Both the position numbers and the translations under genes were made by a program. The notes under the pieces were generated by a model. The model worked only from the letters and a program-made list of their open reading frames with translations, was not told where the DNA came from and searched no databases. Source: Haloarchaeobius sp. FL176 (GTDB taxonomy: Archaea > Halobacteriota > Halobacteria > Halobacteriales > Natrialbaceae). Taken from it: a stretch of DNA of 64,000 bases. The stretch lies in assembly GCF_024609245.1 (NCBI RefSeq), contig NZ_JANJYH010000006.1:62001-126000 (forward strand), given 5' to 3'. The first letter of the stretch is position 1. Each line of letters begins with the position of its first letter. Shown here one piece after another: positions 51,343 to 61,537 of this stretch.

Positions 51343-51693
51343 ATGAGTAAGACAAACCCACGGCTCAGCAGTCTCATCGCCGAGCTGAAGTCGGTGTCCA
51401 GAGAAACGGACGCTGACGTCTGGAGCGACGTAGCAACCCGACTCGAGAAACCCCGCCGCACGCACGCGGAGGTCAATCTCGGTCGGATCGAGCGATACGC
51501 ACAGGAAGACGAGACGGTCATCGTCCCGGGCAAGGTGCTCGGTTCGGGTGCCCTCTCGAAGTCGGTCACGGTCGCGGCGGTCGACTTCTCGTCGTCCGCG
51601 GAGACCAAGATCGACCAGGTCGGCGAATCGCTCGAACTGGAACAGGCAATCGAACAGAACCCCGAAGGCTCGAACGTCCGGGTGATCCGATGA
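51343..51693 (+). CDS. rpl18e: 50S ribosomal protein L18e
   Basis: A 116-residue L18e (L15-like) with [20 protein letters not shown] and [19 protein letters not shown]. It starts the L18e-L13-S9-RpoN-RpoK-enolase-S2 operon and overlaps rpl13 by ATGA. Confidence 0.95.
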   Translation: MSKTNPRLSSLIAELKSVSRETDADVWSDVATRLEKPRRTHAEVNLGRIERYAQEDETVIVPGKVLGSGALSKSVTVAAVDFSSSAETKIDQVGESLELEQAIEQNPEGSNVRVIR

Positions 51694-52127
51694 GTCTCGC
51701 AGAGTTCGACGCAGACGTCATCGTGGACGCCAGCGACTGTATCCTCGGTCGCGTCGCGTCTCTGGTCGCAGAGCGCGCACTCGACGGCGAGACCATCGCG
51801 GTCGTCAACGCCGAGGAGGCGATCATCACGGGTTCGGAGGACGACATCATGTCGACCTACCGGAAGCGTGTCGACGTCGGGTCCGACAGTGGCCCGTACT
51901 ACCCGAAGCGCCCGGACCGCATCTTCAAGCGGTCCATCCGCGGCATGATGCCGTACAAGACGACGGCAGGCCGCGAGGCATTCGAGGGCGTCCGCGTCTA
52001 CGTCGGCAACCCGTACGACGACGACGGCGAGGTGCTCGACGGCACGTCGCTGGATCGACTCTCGAACATCAAGTTCGTCCAGCTGGGTGAGGTCTCGGCT
52101 GAACTGGGTGCTAACGTCACATGGTAA
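51690..52127 (+). CDS. rpl13: 50S ribosomal protein L13
   Basis: A 145-residue L13 with [19 protein letters not shown] and [20 protein letters not shown]. It binds 23S rRNA early in assembly. Its last codons overlap rps9 by 7 bp. Confidence 0.95.
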   Translation: MSLAEFDADVIVDASDCILGRVASLVAERALDGETIAVVNAEEAIITGSEDDIMSTYRKRVDVGSDSGPYYPKRPDRIFKRSIRGMMPYKTTAGREAFEGVRVYVGNPYDDDGEVLDGTSLDRLSNIKFVQLGEVSAELGANVTW

Positions 52128-52516
52128 CGAACACATCAGGCAAGAAGAAGACGGCCATCGCCCGCGCGACCGTCAAAGAAGGCGAGGGTCGCGTCCGAAT
52201 CAACTCCAAGCCGGTCGAGCTCGTCGAACCCGAGATCTCCCGGCTCAAGATGCTGGAGCCGTTCCGCATCGTCGACGACGTCCGCGACGACGTGGACGTC
52301 GACATCGAGGTCTCCGGTGGCGGCATCAGCGGCCAGGCCGACGCGGTGCGCACCGCGATCGCCCGTGGCCTCGTCCAGCACTCCGGCGACGCCGAACTCC
52401 GCGACGCGTACATGGAGTTCGACCGCTCGCTGCTGGTCAACGACGTCCGCCAGTCCGAACCCAAGAAGTGGGGCGGCCCCGGCGCTCGGGCCCGCTACCA
52501 GAAGTCCTACCGCTAA
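52121..52516 (+). CDS. rps9: 30S ribosomal protein S9
   Basis: A 131-residue S9 with [20 protein letters not shown] and the C-terminal [14 protein letters not shown], whose basic tail reaches the P-site tRNA. Sits 12 bp before rpoN. Confidence 0.96.
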   Translation: MVTNTSGKKKTAIARATVKEGEGRVRINSKPVELVEPEISRLKMLEPFRIVDDVRDDVDVDIEVSGGGISGQADAVRTAIARGLVQHSGDAELRDAYMEFDRSLLVNDVRQSEPKKWGGPGARARYQKSYR

Positions 52517-52528
52517 GGTGATCAGTCC

Positions 52529-52723
52529 ATGATGGTACCAGTCCGGTGTTTCACGTGCGGCAACGTCGTCGGCGAGCACTGGGAGGAGTTCAAAGCACGG
52601 ACCCGAGAGGGTGACGAGGACCCCGAAGAGGTGCTCGACGAGCTCGGCGTCGACCGTTACTGCTGTCGCCGGATGCTCGTCTCGCACAAGGACCTCGTCG
52701 ACATCGTGAGCCCCTACCAGTAA
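52529..52723 (+). CDS. rpoN: DNA-directed RNA polymerase subunit N (Rpo10)
   Basis: A 64-residue zinc-binding subunit with [16 protein letters not shown] and [16 protein letters not shown]; four cysteines form the zinc site. It joins the RpoD-RpoL platform. Two adjacent ATG codons could start it. The stop overlaps the rpoK start (TAATG). Confidence 0.96.
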   Translation: MMVPVRCFTCGNVVGEHWEEFKARTREGDEDPEEVLDELGVDRYCCRRMLVSHKDLVDIVSPYQ

Positions 52724-52902
52724 TGCCCCGACAACGATACAACCGGTACGAGAAGGCACGCATCCTCGGCGCGCGAGCGCTGCAGGTGTCCTACGGTGCG
52801 CCGGTCCTCATCGAGACGGACCAGACGGAGCCGATCCTCGTCGCTGCCGAGGAGTACGACGCGAACGCGCTCCCGTTCACGGTCAAACGAGGGAAGGAAT
52901 GA
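52723..52902 (+). CDS. rpoK: DNA-directed RNA polymerase subunit K (Rpo6)
   Basis: A 59-residue omega-like subunit: [20 protein letters not shown] then [13 protein letters not shown] and a C-terminal [12 protein letters not shown]. It stabilises the largest subunit's C-terminus. It overlaps rpoN at TAATG and eno at ATGA. Confidence 0.95.
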   Translation: MPRQRYNRYEKARILGARALQVSYGAPVLIETDQTEPILVAAEEYDANALPFTVKRGKE

Positions 52903-54104
52903 CGCTCGTCAGCGACGTCCGACTCCGTCGTGTGCTCGACTCCCGTGGGAATCCCACGGTCGAGGCCGACGTGCTCACCGAGAGCGGTGGCTTCGGTCGT
53001 GCGGCCGCACCCTCGGGTGCGAGCACGGGCGAGTACGAGGCGGTCGAACTCCCACCGGGCGAGGCCATCGCGAACGCACGCGAGGACGCGATCCCGCGTC
53101 TCGTCGGCCAGGTGTACGCCGGGAACCAGCGCGAGGTCGACGCCGCACTCCACGCGGCGGACGGCACCGAAGACTTCTCCGGCATCGGCGCCAACAGCGC
53201 GGTCGCCATCTCGATGGCGGCGGCGAAGGCCGGTGCGGACGTCCTCGGCGCGCCGCTGTTCCAGCACCTCGGCGGTGCGTTCCGCGGCGGGAACTTCCCG
53301 GTTCCGCTGGGCAACGTGGTCGGTGGTGGCGAACACGCCGCCGACGCGACCCACATCCAAGAGTTCCTCGCCGCGCCGGTCGGCGCGCCGAACGTCGCGG
53401 ACGCGGTGTTCGCGAACGCGGCCGTCCACGAGGCCGTCGCTGACCTGCTCGACGAGCGTGACGTCCCCTGCGGCAAGGGTGACGAGGGTGCCTGGGCGCC
53501 GTCTATCGACGACGCCGAGGCGTTCGAGATCGTCGAGGAGGCGGTGGAGCGCGTCGAGGACGAGGTCGGCTTCGAGGTCGGCTTCGGCCTCGACGTGGCC
53601 GCCGCGGAGCTGTACGACGCCGACGAGGAGGTCTACCGGTACGGCGACGAGACGCGGACCACGCAGGAGCAGATCGACTACGTCGCCGAACTCGTCGACG
53701 AGTACGACCTCGTCTACGTCGAGGACCCCCTCGACGAGGACGACTACGAGAGCTACGCGACGCTTACGGACCGCGTGGGCCACCGCACGCTCGTCTGTGG
53801 TGACGACCTGTTCGTCACCAACACGGAGCGGCTCTCGACCGGCATCGAGCTCGGCGCCGGCAACAGCATCCTCATCAAGCCGAACCAGATCGGGACGCTG
53901 ACCGACGCGTTCGACGCGGTCGAGCTCGCGGTCCGGAACGGCTACGACCCGGTCATCTCCCATCGCTCGGGGGAGACCGAGGACACGACGATCGCACACC
54001 TCGCCGTCGCGACCGACGCACCGTTCATCAAGACGGGCGCGGTCGGTGGCGAGCGAACCGCCAAGCTGAACGAACTCATCCGAATCGCAGACGACGCACT
54101 ATGA
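52899..54104 (+). CDS. eno: Enolase
   Basis: A 401-residue enolase converting 2-phosphoglycerate and phosphoenolpyruvate. It has [39 protein letters not shown] with metal ligands, [22 protein letters not shown] with the catalytic lysine, and [17 protein letters not shown]. Its place inside a ribosomal/RNAP operon is conserved among archaea. It overlaps rps2 by ATGA. Confidence 0.96.
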   Translation: MTLVSDVRLRRVLDSRGNPTVEADVLTESGGFGRAAAPSGASTGEYEAVELPPGEAIANAREDAIPRLVGQVYAGNQREVDAALHAADGTEDFSGIGANSAVAISMAAAKAGADVLGAPLFQHLGGAFRGGNFPVPLGNVVGGGEHAADATHIQEFLAAPVGAPNVADAVFANAAVHEAVADLLDERDVPCGKGDEGAWAPSIDDAEAFEIVEEAVERVEDEVGFEVGFGLDVAAAELYDADEEVYRYGDETRTTQEQIDYVAELVDEYDLVYVEDPLDEDDYESYATLTDRVGHRTLVCGDDLFVTNTERLSTGIELGAGNSILIKPNQIGTLTDAFDAVELAVRNGYDPVISHRSGETEDTTIAHLAVATDAPFIKTGAVGGERTAKLNELIRIADDAL

Positions 54105-54880
54105 CAGACCAGGAACCCGATCAGGAGGGGCTCGACGCGTCCGACTCCGACGTGGACCTCGACGCCGCCGACGAGGCGGTCGACGAGGAGCCAGTCGAGG
54201 ACGCCGCGCCCGCCGAGGAACAGGACGCCGAGGCCGTCGAGGCCGAGGCCGAACCAGAGGAGGAGTCCGCGTTCGACGAGGACGTCATGGCCGACGACGA
54301 GGCCGACCTGCTCATCCCCGTCGAGGACTACCTCGGTGCCGGTGTCCACATCGGTACCCAGCAGAATACCAAGGACATGGAGCGGTTCATCCACCGTGTC
54401 CGGACCGACGGGCTGTACGTCCTCGACGTCGGGATGACCGACAGCCGCATCCGGACGGCTGCGGACTTCCTCTCGAACTACAATCCCGAGCAGATCCTCG
54501 TCACGTCCTCGCGCCAGTACGGTCGGTTCCCGGCCGAGAAGTTCGCCGACGCGGTCGGCGCACGCGCCCGGACGGGCCGCTTCATCCCCGGGACGCTGAC
54601 GAACCCGAAGTACGACGGCTACATCGAGCCGGACGTGCTGGTCGTCACCGACCCCATCGGCGACGCCCAGGCCGTCAAGGAGGCGATTACGGTCGGCATC
54701 CCCGTCATCGCGATGTGTGACTCGAACAACCAGACGAGCAACGTCGACCTCGTCGTCCCGACGAACAACAAGGGGCGCAAGGCGCTGTCGGTCGTCTACT
54801 GGCTGCTGGCCAACGAGACGCTCGACCGCCGCGGTGCCGAGCCCACGTACTCCCTCGACGACTTCGAGAGCGGTATCTGA
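54101..54880 (+). CDS. rps2: 30S ribosomal protein S2
   Basis: A 259-residue S2. The first ~65 residues are an acidic extension of almost only Asp, Glu and Ala; the fold then starts with [19 protein letters not shown], followed by [12 protein letters not shown] and [15 protein letters not shown]. It binds the 30S head-body junction. Last gene of the operon; a T5 run follows the stop. Confidence 0.95.
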   Translation: MTDQEPDQEGLDASDSDVDLDAADEAVDEEPVEDAAPAEEQDAEAVEAEAEPEEESAFDEDVMADDEADLLIPVEDYLGAGVHIGTQQNTKDMERFIHRVRTDGLYVLDVGMTDSRIRTAADFLSNYNPEQILVTSSRQYGRFPAEKFADAVGARARTGRFIPGTLTNPKYDGYIEPDVLVVTDPIGDAQAVKEAITVGIPVIAMCDSNNQTSNVDLVVPTNNKGRKALSVVYWLLANETLDRRGAEPTYSLDDFESGI

Positions 54881-54888
54881 ACTGGCTG

Positions 54889-54896
54889 ACTTTTTC
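54889..54896 (+). terminator. T-run terminator after rps2
   Basis: CTTTTTC lies ~10 bp after the rps2 stop, in a 48-bp gap before the convergent kinase gene. Confidence 0.5.
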
Positions 54897-54928
54897 CGTT
54901 CTCCACCGGCACGGAGCGACGGCTGTTC

Positions 54929-56608
54929 TCACACGGTGGCCCCGGCGGCGACGAACGCGACGTCCCGGACCTCGAAGCGAGCCCCGTCGGTCTCGGAGTC
55001 GGTGACTGCGAGTGTCCAGCCGTGGGCGCGGACGACGGTATCGACGATGGCGAGTCCGAGTCCGGTGCCGTCGGTGCCCGAGTAGCCGGAGTCGACGATG
55101 GCCTCGCGCTCGGCGTCGGGGATGCCGGGGCCGTCGTCGGCGACGAAGAAGCCACTGCCGTCGTCGAGTTCGCCGACAGTGACGGTCACGGTCCGGCCGC
55201 CGTGCTCGACCGCGTTCCGGAACAGGTTCTCGAAGCTGCGCTGGAGCTGGCTGCCGTCGCCCTGAACCGTTCGGTCGAGCTCGCAGGCGAGCGTGGCGTC
55301 GGCCGTCTCGACCTGCGCCCAGGCGTTCGCGACGACGTCCGCGAGCGGGACGGGCTCCGGCTGTTCGACGGCGTCACCGTCGCGGGCGAGCGCGAGCACG
55401 TCGTCGACGATACGGGCCATGCGGTCGTGGCTGGTCTCGACCTCCTCAAGGTAGGCTGTGGGCTCCTGTCCGTCGACGTGTTCGTCGAGCAGGTCGACGT
55501 AGCCCTCGGCGACGTTCAGTGGGTTCCGGAGGTCGTGGCTGACGACGCTAGCGAACTGGTCGAGGCGCTCGTTCTGGCGTTCGAGCTCGCGTTCGTGCCG
55601 GATGCGTTCGGTGACGTCCTGGAGGAGGAACACCTCGCCGGCGTGCTCGCCGAGAGTGGTGCGTTCGACCTCCAGGTACCGTTCGCCGGTCGGGGCGTCG
55701 ATGTGGACGGGGGCGGCCGCACGCGCCGTCGAGTCGGTGACGACGGCACGCAGTGGGGGGTGTGTAGCGAGTACATCCGAGGCCGGGTTGCCGACGGCGG
55801 ACTCGTCGAGGTCGAGCAGCGACGCGGCGACCGTGTTGACGTCGACCACCCTCCCGCGGCCGTTCACGACGAGCACGCCCTCGGAGAGGGTCTCGAGGAC
55901 CCGTGCCCTGGCGACGGGTGGGACCTCGACGAGGTCGTACCAGAAGAGGCCGACCCAGAGCAAGACCACGCTGACGGTGAACGTGGGTTCGGTGACGTTC
56001 ATCGGTGGCGCGACGATACCGTCGACGATGGTCCCGGCCCACGGGAGCCCGAGCGCTACGAGGATGGCGATCGACTGCCCCCTGTAGAGGTCCCGGGCAC
56101 GGAAGCAGAGCTGCAACAGCAGCGCGGTGGTGAGCGCGAGCAGGATCGACATGTACGCGAGGTGCACGAGGTACGTCGAGGCGTATTCGACGGCCAGGAG
56201 CTGACCGGTCTCCGGGTGGAGCCGGAGGGACCTGAAGATGAGGTCGTGGCGCTCGGAGGTGAAGACGAGCGTGAGGGTGAGCAGCGGCTCCGCGGAGAGC
56301 AGTGCGACGAGTCGCGGCGTCACGAGATGTCCGCGACCGGTGTACACCAGCGCGAACAGCAGGAGGCCGATGCCGGCGGCCCCAGACCCGAGAAACGTGA
56401 ACTTCAGCCAGAGTATCGACGTGGCACGGGTGGTGGCGAGCACCGACAGGGACTGGAACCCCGTCCAGAGAGCGATTCCACAGAGCGAGAGTGCGAACCA
56501 GCGACCGCCACGACCGTCGTCGCGCCGCCAGACCAGCACAGCAAGGCTGGTTGCGACGATAGTCGAGAACAGCATCGAAGCGACGTAGAGGCGGAGAAAC
56601 GGTTGCAC
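54929..56608 (-). CDS. Membrane sensor histidine kinase (7TM-PAS-HisKA-HATPase)
   Basis: A 559-residue kinase. About seven membrane helices cover residues 5-220 (the haloarchaeal/bacterial 7TM sensor module). A PAS domain (~235-340) comes next, then HisKA with His in SHDLRNPLN, and HATPase with NLFRNAVEHG, ADDGPGIP and GTGLGLAIV. No receiver is attached. The start is unclear; GTG at 56608 (VQPFLRLYVAS) directly precedes the first helix, while the frame is open ~34 codons further. It lies between rps2 and mvk, opposite in strand to both. Confidence 0.85.
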   Translation of the reverse strand: MQPFLRLYVASMLFSTIVATSLAVLVWRRDDGRGGRWFALSLCGIALWTGFQSLSVLATTRATSILWLKFTFLGSGAAGIGLLLFALVYTGRGHLVTPRLVALLSAEPLLTLTLVFTSERHDLIFRSLRLHPETGQLLAVEYASTYLVHLAYMSILLALTTALLLQLCFRARDLYRGQSIAILVALGLPWAGTIVDGIVAPPMNVTEPTFTVSVVLLWVGLFWYDLVEVPPVARARVLETLSEGVLVVNGRGRVVDVNTVAASLLDLDESAVGNPASDVLATHPPLRAVVTDSTARAAAPVHIDAPTGERYLEVERTTLGEHAGEVFLLQDVTERIRHERELERQNERLDQFASVVSHDLRNPLNVAEGYVDLLDEHVDGQEPTAYLEEVETSHDRMARIVDDVLALARDGDAVEQPEPVPLADVVANAWAQVETADATLACELDRTVQGDGSQLQRSFENLFRNAVEHGGRTVTVTVGELDDGSGFFVADDGPGIPDAEREAIVDSGYSGTDGTGLGLAIVDTVVRAHGWTLAVTDSETDGARFEVRDVAFVAAGATV

Positions 56609-56702
56609 GTACCTGACATGTAGAATGGTTGCTAGACTTAGGAGTGTTCTGGCTCCCGCGGAATCGACAACACTCATACGAGTGGCGGGGGAGAGAGTCG
56701 GT

Positions 56703-57689
56703 ATGGTCACGGCAAGCGCCCCAGGGAAAGTGTACCTGTTCGGGGAGCACGCGGTCGTCTACGGCGAGCCGGCGGTCCCGTGTGCAGTCGAGCGGCGGGC
56801 GACCGTCACGGTCGAGGAGCGTACCGACGGGAGACTCCGTGTCGACGCCCGAGACCTCGAGATAGAGGGGTTCACCGTCGAGTACGGCGCGGCGACGGAC
56901 GAGCTCGGCGTGGAGGTCCCGACCGAGCTGCTCGAGGCGGCGACGGAGTACGTCGACGGTGCGGTCGAGCAGGCCAGGGACGCCTGCGACGTGCCGGACG
57001 CGGGCTTCGATGTCACCGTCGAGAGCGAGATCCCGCTCGGCGCGGGGCTCGGCTCCTCGGCGGCGGTCGTCGTCGCGACCATCGCGGCGACCGCGGCGGA
57101 GCTCGGCGTCGAGCTGGACCCGCGCGAGATCGCGGACCGCGCCTACCAGGTCGAAGCCGACGTGCAGGATGGGCAGGCGTCGCGGGCGGATACGTTCTGT
57201 TCCGCCATGGGTGGTGCGGTCCGCGTCGAGGGTGACGACTGCCGGACGCTCGACGCGCCCGACCTCCCGTTCGTCATCGGATTCGACGGCGGGTCCGGCA
57301 ACACCGGCGAGCTGGTCGCGGGGGTCCGCGACCTGCGGGAGCGCTACGACTTCGCGGCGGACACGGTCACTGCTATCGGCGACATCGTCCGCCGTGGCGA
57401 GGCCGTCCTGACCGAGGCCGACCCCTCGCTCGACGAACTCGGACGGCTGATGGACTTCGACCACGGGTTGCTGGAGGCGCTGGGCGTCTCCTCGCGTTCG
57501 CTCGACGAGATGGTGTGGACCGCCCGCGAAGCAGGTGCGTATGGCGCGAAGCTGACGGGCGCGGGGGGTGGGGGCTGCATCGTCGCGCTCGACGACTCGG
57601 CGGCGACGGAGACGGCGCTCTCGTACTCGCAGTCCTGCGAAGTGGCGTTCCGTGCCGAGCTCGCCCGCGACGGGGTGGTCGTCTCGTGA
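56703..57689 (+). CDS. mvk: Mevalonate kinase
   Basis: A 328-residue GHMP kinase phosphorylating mevalonate for isoprenoid lipid synthesis. It has SAPGKVYLFGEHAVVYGEP at the N-terminus, IPLGAGLGSSAAVVVA (ATP loop) and KLTGAGGGGCIVAL near the end. The ATG giving MVTASAPGK is selected by family start. The stop overlaps the GTG of the IPK gene. Confidence 0.95.
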   Translation: MVTASAPGKVYLFGEHAVVYGEPAVPCAVERRATVTVEERTDGRLRVDARDLEIEGFTVEYGAATDELGVEVPTELLEAATEYVDGAVEQARDACDVPDAGFDVTVESEIPLGAGLGSSAAVVVATIAATAAELGVELDPREIADRAYQVEADVQDGQASRADTFCSAMGGAVRVEGDDCRTLDAPDLPFVIGFDGGSGNTGELVAGVRDLRERYDFAADTVTAIGDIVRRGEAVLTEADPSLDELGRLMDFDHGLLEALGVSSRSLDEMVWTAREAGAYGAKLTGAGGGGCIVALDDSAATETALSYSQSCEVAFRAELARDGVVVS

Positions 57690-58417
57690 CGACCGTCCTC
57701 AAGCTCGGGGGCTCGGTCATCACAGACAAGGACCGGGCCGAGACCGTCGACGGCGAGGCACTCGACCGGGCGGCGGACGCGGTCGCGCGTGCGAGCGACG
57801 ACCTCGTAGTGGTCCACGGTGGCGGCAGCTTCGGTCACCACAACGCCGAGGCCCACGGCGTGAGCACGACTGCTGGGACCCACGAAATCGAGGGTCTGAC
57901 CGAGATTCATTCGGCGATGAAGGCGCTGAACGGGCTCGTGCTGCGGCGGCTCCACGACCGTGACGTGCCGGCGGTGCCGGTGCATCCGTTCTCGGCCGCG
58001 AGCCGGGACTCCGGCGGCGAACTCACCCTGCCGGCCGAGCAGGTCGCGACGCTCCGGGCCGAAGGGTTCGTCCCGGTGCTCCACGGTGACGTCATCGCCC
58101 ATCGTGGCGAGGGTGTGACGGTGCTATCGGGGGACGAGATAGTCACGTCGCTCGCACGGAGCCTCGACGCGGACAGAGTGGGCCTCTGCTCGACGGTCCC
58201 CGGCGTCCTCGACACGGACGGCGAGGTGATTCCCAGAATCGAGCGGTTCGACGACGCCGCCGATGCGCTCGGCGGGGCCGAGTCGACGGACGTCTCCGGC
58301 GGGATGGCCGGGAAGGTGCGGACGCTGCTGGACCTGCCCACGCCGGCGAGCGTGTTCGGGCTTGACGACCTGTCCGCGTTCCTCGACGGCGAGGCGCCGG
58401 GGACGACGGTCGGGTGA
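57686..58417 (+). CDS. ipk: Isopentenyl phosphate kinase
   Basis: A 243-residue amino-acid-kinase-fold enzyme that makes isopentenyl diphosphate from isopentenyl phosphate in the archaeal mevalonate variant. It has LKLGGSVITDKDR, VVVHGGGSFGHHNAEAHG (active-site His), and VLHGDVIAH. The GTG start is fixed by the GTGA overlap with mvk. IPK next to mevalonate kinase is the standard archaeal pairing. Confidence 0.94.
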   Translation: MTTVLKLGGSVITDKDRAETVDGEALDRAADAVARASDDLVVVHGGGSFGHHNAEAHGVSTTAGTHEIEGLTEIHSAMKALNGLVLRRLHDRDVPAVPVHPFSAASRDSGGELTLPAEQVATLRAEGFVPVLHGDVIAHRGEGVTVLSGDEIVTSLARSLDADRVGLCSTVPGVLDTDGEVIPRIERFDDAADALGGAESTDVSGGMAGKVRTLLDLPTPASVFGLDDLSAFLDGEAPGTTVG

Positions 58418-58441
58418 ACCGCGGCCGCGAGGAGCGGGCCG

Positions 58442-58696
58442 CTACCGCCGAAGACGGCGGAGTGGTGCCAGCACTGCGTGGAAGGCTCGGGCGATGACGC
58501 CGCTCTCCTGTCTGTCCTGCTCCTCGGTCCGACCGATGAAGGCCGAGTCCTCGTCGGCCCTGTCCGAGACACGTGCCAGCCCCCGACACTCGTGTCGCTC
58601 GGGGAGGCGATGGCGGGCACAGTGGGTCTCGCCGCACTCGTTGCAGGAGTACGGAAACCCCTCGACGGACCGCCCACAGAACGAGCACGACGCCAT
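58442..58696 (-). CDS. AN1-type zinc-finger protein
   Basis: An 84-residue protein with an N-terminal AN1 finger: CSFCGRSVEGFPYSCNEC, then GETHCARHRLPERHEC. The C-terminus is basic (LAPLRRLRR). Small AN1 proteins are common in haloarchaea, role unknown. A TATA-like GTTTAAC (minus strand, 58716-58723) supports a leaderless start. It converges with ipk. Confidence 0.85.
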   Translation of the reverse strand: MASCSFCGRSVEGFPYSCNECGETHCARHRLPERHECRGLARVSDRADEDSAFIGRTEEQDRQESGVIARAFHAVLAPLRRLRR

Positions 58697-58838
58697 ACCT
58701 CGGGTACGACACAGTGAAAGTTAAACCTGTGGAACGTTCACACGGGCCGGTCCGGGGAGTCGTGCCTCAGCCTCAGCAGCGAACTCTCATCGTACAGTCC
58801 CATTCGTATCCGGTGGTCGCCGCCGCGTAACCCACGTG

Positions 58839-58990
58839 CTTTTAACCTCGGACCGAGAATGGTCGGTTAACAGACCCCGCGGGTAAGTGTGGTCGCGACG
58901 CTGCCGGCGAATCCAGCAGCGCTCGCGCCCACATAGCGGGATGTGCGCCGACGCGCTGTAAGACGCCGGGGCGTAGCGTTCCGTTCTCCG
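58839..58990 (+). ncRNA. Candidate structured RNA or regulatory element upstream of RNase J
   Basis: Within the 341-bp gap 58697-59037 lies a separate promoter-like CTTTTAAC (58839-58846). The inverted repeat TTAACC..GACC / GGTC-GGTTAA (58842-58870) overlaps it. Downstream, CGCGACGCTGC (58894-58904) pairs with GCAGCG-C-TCGCG (58916-58927), a stem of 11 pairs with one bulge, followed by an ACA trinucleotide and a second hairpin (CACAT / ATGTG). RNase J has its own TATA box after this, so the element could be an independent small RNA (H/ACA-like) or a leader. Confidence 0.35.
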
Positions 58991-59037
58991 GGGGAGTTTG
59001 CATATACCGAGACGCGGCATTTCGGTGCTACACAACC

Positions 59038-60390
59038 ATGGAAATCGAAATCGCAACCATTGGCGGATACGAGGAAGTCGGCCGGCAGATGACTGCCGTC
59101 CGAGCCGGTGACGACGTCGTCGTCTTCGACATGGGTCTGAACCTCTCGCAGGTTCTCATCCACGACAACGTCGAGACCGAGAAGATGCACAGCCTGGACC
59201 TCATCGACATGGGGGCCATTCCGGACGACCGGATCATGAGCGAACTCGAGGGCGACGTGAAGGCCATCGTGCCGACGCACGGCCACCTCGACCACATCGG
59301 GGCCATCTCGAAGCTGGCCCACCGCTACGACGCGCCCGTCGTGGCCACACCCTTCACGATCGAGCTCGTCAAACAGCAGGTCGAGAGCGAGCAGAAGTTC
59401 GGGGTCGAGAACGACCTCGTGAAGATGGACGCCGGCGAGACGATGACCATCGGCGACTCCGGGCAGGTCGAGCTCGAGTTCGTCAACGTCACGCACTCCA
59501 TCATCGACGCCATCAACCCGGTCCTGCACACGCCCGAGGGCGCGGTCGTCTACGGCCTCGACAAGCGCATGGACCACACGCCGGTCATCGGTGACCCCAT
59601 CGACATGAAGCGGTTCCGCGAGATCGGCCGCGAGGGCGAGGGCGTCCTCTGTTACATCGAGGACTGTACCAACGCGAACAAGAAGGGTCGCACGCCCAGC
59701 GAGTCCGTCGCGCGACGGCACCTCAAGGACGTGATGTACTCGATGGAGGACTACTCGGGCGGCATCGTCGCCACCACGTTCTCCAGCCACATCGCCCGCG
59801 TGAAGTCCCTCGTCGAGTTCGCGCGCGACATCGGCCGCCAGCCGGTGCTGCTCGGGCGCTCGATGGAGAAGTACTCCGGCACCGCCGAGCGACTCGGCTT
59901 CGTCGACTTCCCGGGCGACCTCGGGATGTTCGGCCACCGGAAGTCCGTCGACCGCACGTTCAAGCGGGTCATGAAGGAGGGGAAGGGCAACTTCCTGCCC
60001 ATCGTCACGGGCCACCAGGGCGAGCCGCGCGCGATGCTCACCCGGATGGGTCGCGGCGAGACTCCCTACGAGTTAGAGGACGGCGACAAGGTCATCTTCT
60101 CGGCACGGGTCATCCCGGAGCCGACGAACGAGGGCCAGCGCTACCAGTCCGAGCGCCTGCTCGGGATGCAGGGCGCACGCATCTACGACGACATCCACGT
60201 CTCCGGCCACCTGAACCAGGAGGGCCACTACGAGATGCTGCAGGCGCTCCAGCCCCAGAACATCATCCCGGCCCACCAGGACATGAGCGGCTTCAGCAGC
60301 TACGTCAACCTCTGCGAGAGCGAGGGCTACAAGATGGGCCGCGACCTCCACGTCACCCGTAACGGTAACCTCATCCAGCTGACCGAGTGA
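59038..60390 (+). CDS. rnj: RNase J family exo/endoribonuclease
   Basis: A 450-residue metallo-beta-lactamase/beta-CASP nuclease with [10 protein letters not shown] (zinc-binding HxHxDH), [23 protein letters not shown] and the beta-CASP motif [15 protein letters not shown]. In archaea such proteins degrade RNA 5' to 3'. TGCATATA (58999-59006) lies ~35 bp before the ATG. idsA follows after 4 bp. Confidence 0.92.
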   Translation: MEIEIATIGGYEEVGRQMTAVRAGDDVVVFDMGLNLSQVLIHDNVETEKMHSLDLIDMGAIPDDRIMSELEGDVKAIVPTHGHLDHIGAISKLAHRYDAPVVATPFTIELVKQQVESEQKFGVENDLVKMDAGETMTIGDSGQVELEFVNVTHSIIDAINPVLHTPEGAVVYGLDKRMDHTPVIGDPIDMKRFREIGREGEGVLCYIEDCTNANKKGRTPSESVARRHLKDVMYSMEDYSGGIVATTFSSHIARVKSLVEFARDIGRQPVLLGRSMEKYSGTAERLGFVDFPGDLGMFGHRKSVDRTFKRVMKEGKGNFLPIVTGHQGEPRAMLTRMGRGETPYELEDGDKVIFSARVIPEPTNEGQRYQSERLLGMQGARIYDDIHVSGHLNQEGHYEMLQALQPQNIIPAHQDMSGFSSYVNLCESEGYKMGRDLHVTRNGNLIQLTE

Positions 60391-60394
60391 CAGC

Positions 60395-61444
60395 ATGACG
60401 GACCCGCAGACGCGAGAACAGGCGGTGCTCGACGCGGTGGGCCAGCGACGCGAGCTCGTCAACGAGGCCATCACCGAGGAGCTGCCCATCAAGTCGCCCG
60501 AGCGGCTCTACGAGGCGTCTCGCTACTTGCTGGACGCGGGTGGGAAGCGGCTCCGTCCCACGGTGCTGCTCGTCGTCGGCGAGGCGCTGACCGACGTGGA
60601 GCCGATGTCGGCGGACTACCGCGAGTTCCGGTCCCTGACCGACGAGTCGGTGGACCTCATGGCCGCCGCCGTCAGCGTCGAGGTCATCCAGTCGTTCACA
60701 CTCATCCACGACGACATCATGGACGACGACGACCTCCGGCGGGGCGTGCCGGCGGTCCACAAGGAGTACGACCTCGAAACGGCGATTCTCGCGGGCGACA
60801 CGCTGTACTCGAAGGCGTTCGAGATAATGGTCGAGACGGCCGCCCCGCCGGAGCGGGTCGTCGCAGCTACCGACACGCTGGCGTCGACCTGCACGAAGAT
60901 ATGCGAGGGCCAGAGCCTCGACGTCTCCTTCGAGACCCGCCGGGATGTGGACCCGGACGAGTACCTCGAGATGATCGAGCAGAAGACGGCGGTGCTGTAC
61001 GCGGCCTCGGCCGCCATCGCCGGCGAACTGCTCTCGGCGGACGAGGAAGTCGTCGACGCGCTGTACGGCTACGGTCTCGACGTCGGGCGGGCGTTCCAGA
61101 TACAGGACGACGTGCTCGACCTCACCGTGCCCTCGGACAAGCTCGGCAAGCAGCGCGGCTCTGACCTCGTCGAGAACAAGCAGACGCTCATCACGGTCCA
61201 CGCCCGCGAGCAGGGCGTCGACGTCGGCGGTCTGGTCGACACCGACAGCGTCGAGGCGGTCACCGAACCCGAGATCGACGACGCGGTGGCGACGCTCGAG
61301 GAGGCAGGCAGTATCGAGTACGCCAACCAGACCGCACGAGACCTCGTCGAGCGCGGCAAGTCACGGCTCGAAGTCCTTCCGGACAACGATGCTCGCGACC
61401 TGCTGTGCGACATCGCTGACTACCTGATAGAGCGCGGCTACTAG
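60395..61444 (+). CDS. idsA: Geranylgeranyl diphosphate synthase (polyprenyl synthetase)
   Basis: A 349-residue trans-prenyltransferase making C20 (and possibly C25) diphosphates for archaeal lipids. The first aspartate-rich motif is DDIMDDDDLRRG and the second QIQDDVLDL; GGKRLRP lies near residue 48. It is 4 bp after rnj and joins the lipid genes mvk and ipk nearby. Confidence 0.94.
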   Translation: MTDPQTREQAVLDAVGQRRELVNEAITEELPIKSPERLYEASRYLLDAGGKRLRPTVLLVVGEALTDVEPMSADYREFRSLTDESVDLMAAAVSVEVIQSFTLIHDDIMDDDDLRRGVPAVHKEYDLETAILAGDTLYSKAFEIMVETAAPPERVVAATDTLASTCTKICEGQSLDVSFETRRDVDPDEYLEMIEQKTAVLYAASAAIAGELLSADEEVVDALYGYGLDVGRAFQIQDDVLDLTVPSDKLGKQRGSDLVENKQTLITVHAREQGVDVGGLVDTDSVEAVTEPEIDDAVATLEEAGSIEYANQTARDLVERGKSRLEVLPDNDARDLLCDIADYLIERGY

Positions 61445-61537
61445 CTTCTCGCGGGCGACTCAGTTCCTGAGTCGAGCGCCGTATCGCGGGGCGAAACCCT
61501 CCGCGGTTTTAGTGGGTCTCCCTCGCAACCAGTAGAT

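Noticed and set aside
55548-57464. A 638-codon minus-strand frame spanning the kinase and mvk region
   Set aside because: It runs out of frame through the sensor kinase and antisense to mevalonate kinase; the product is Arg/Pro-rich.
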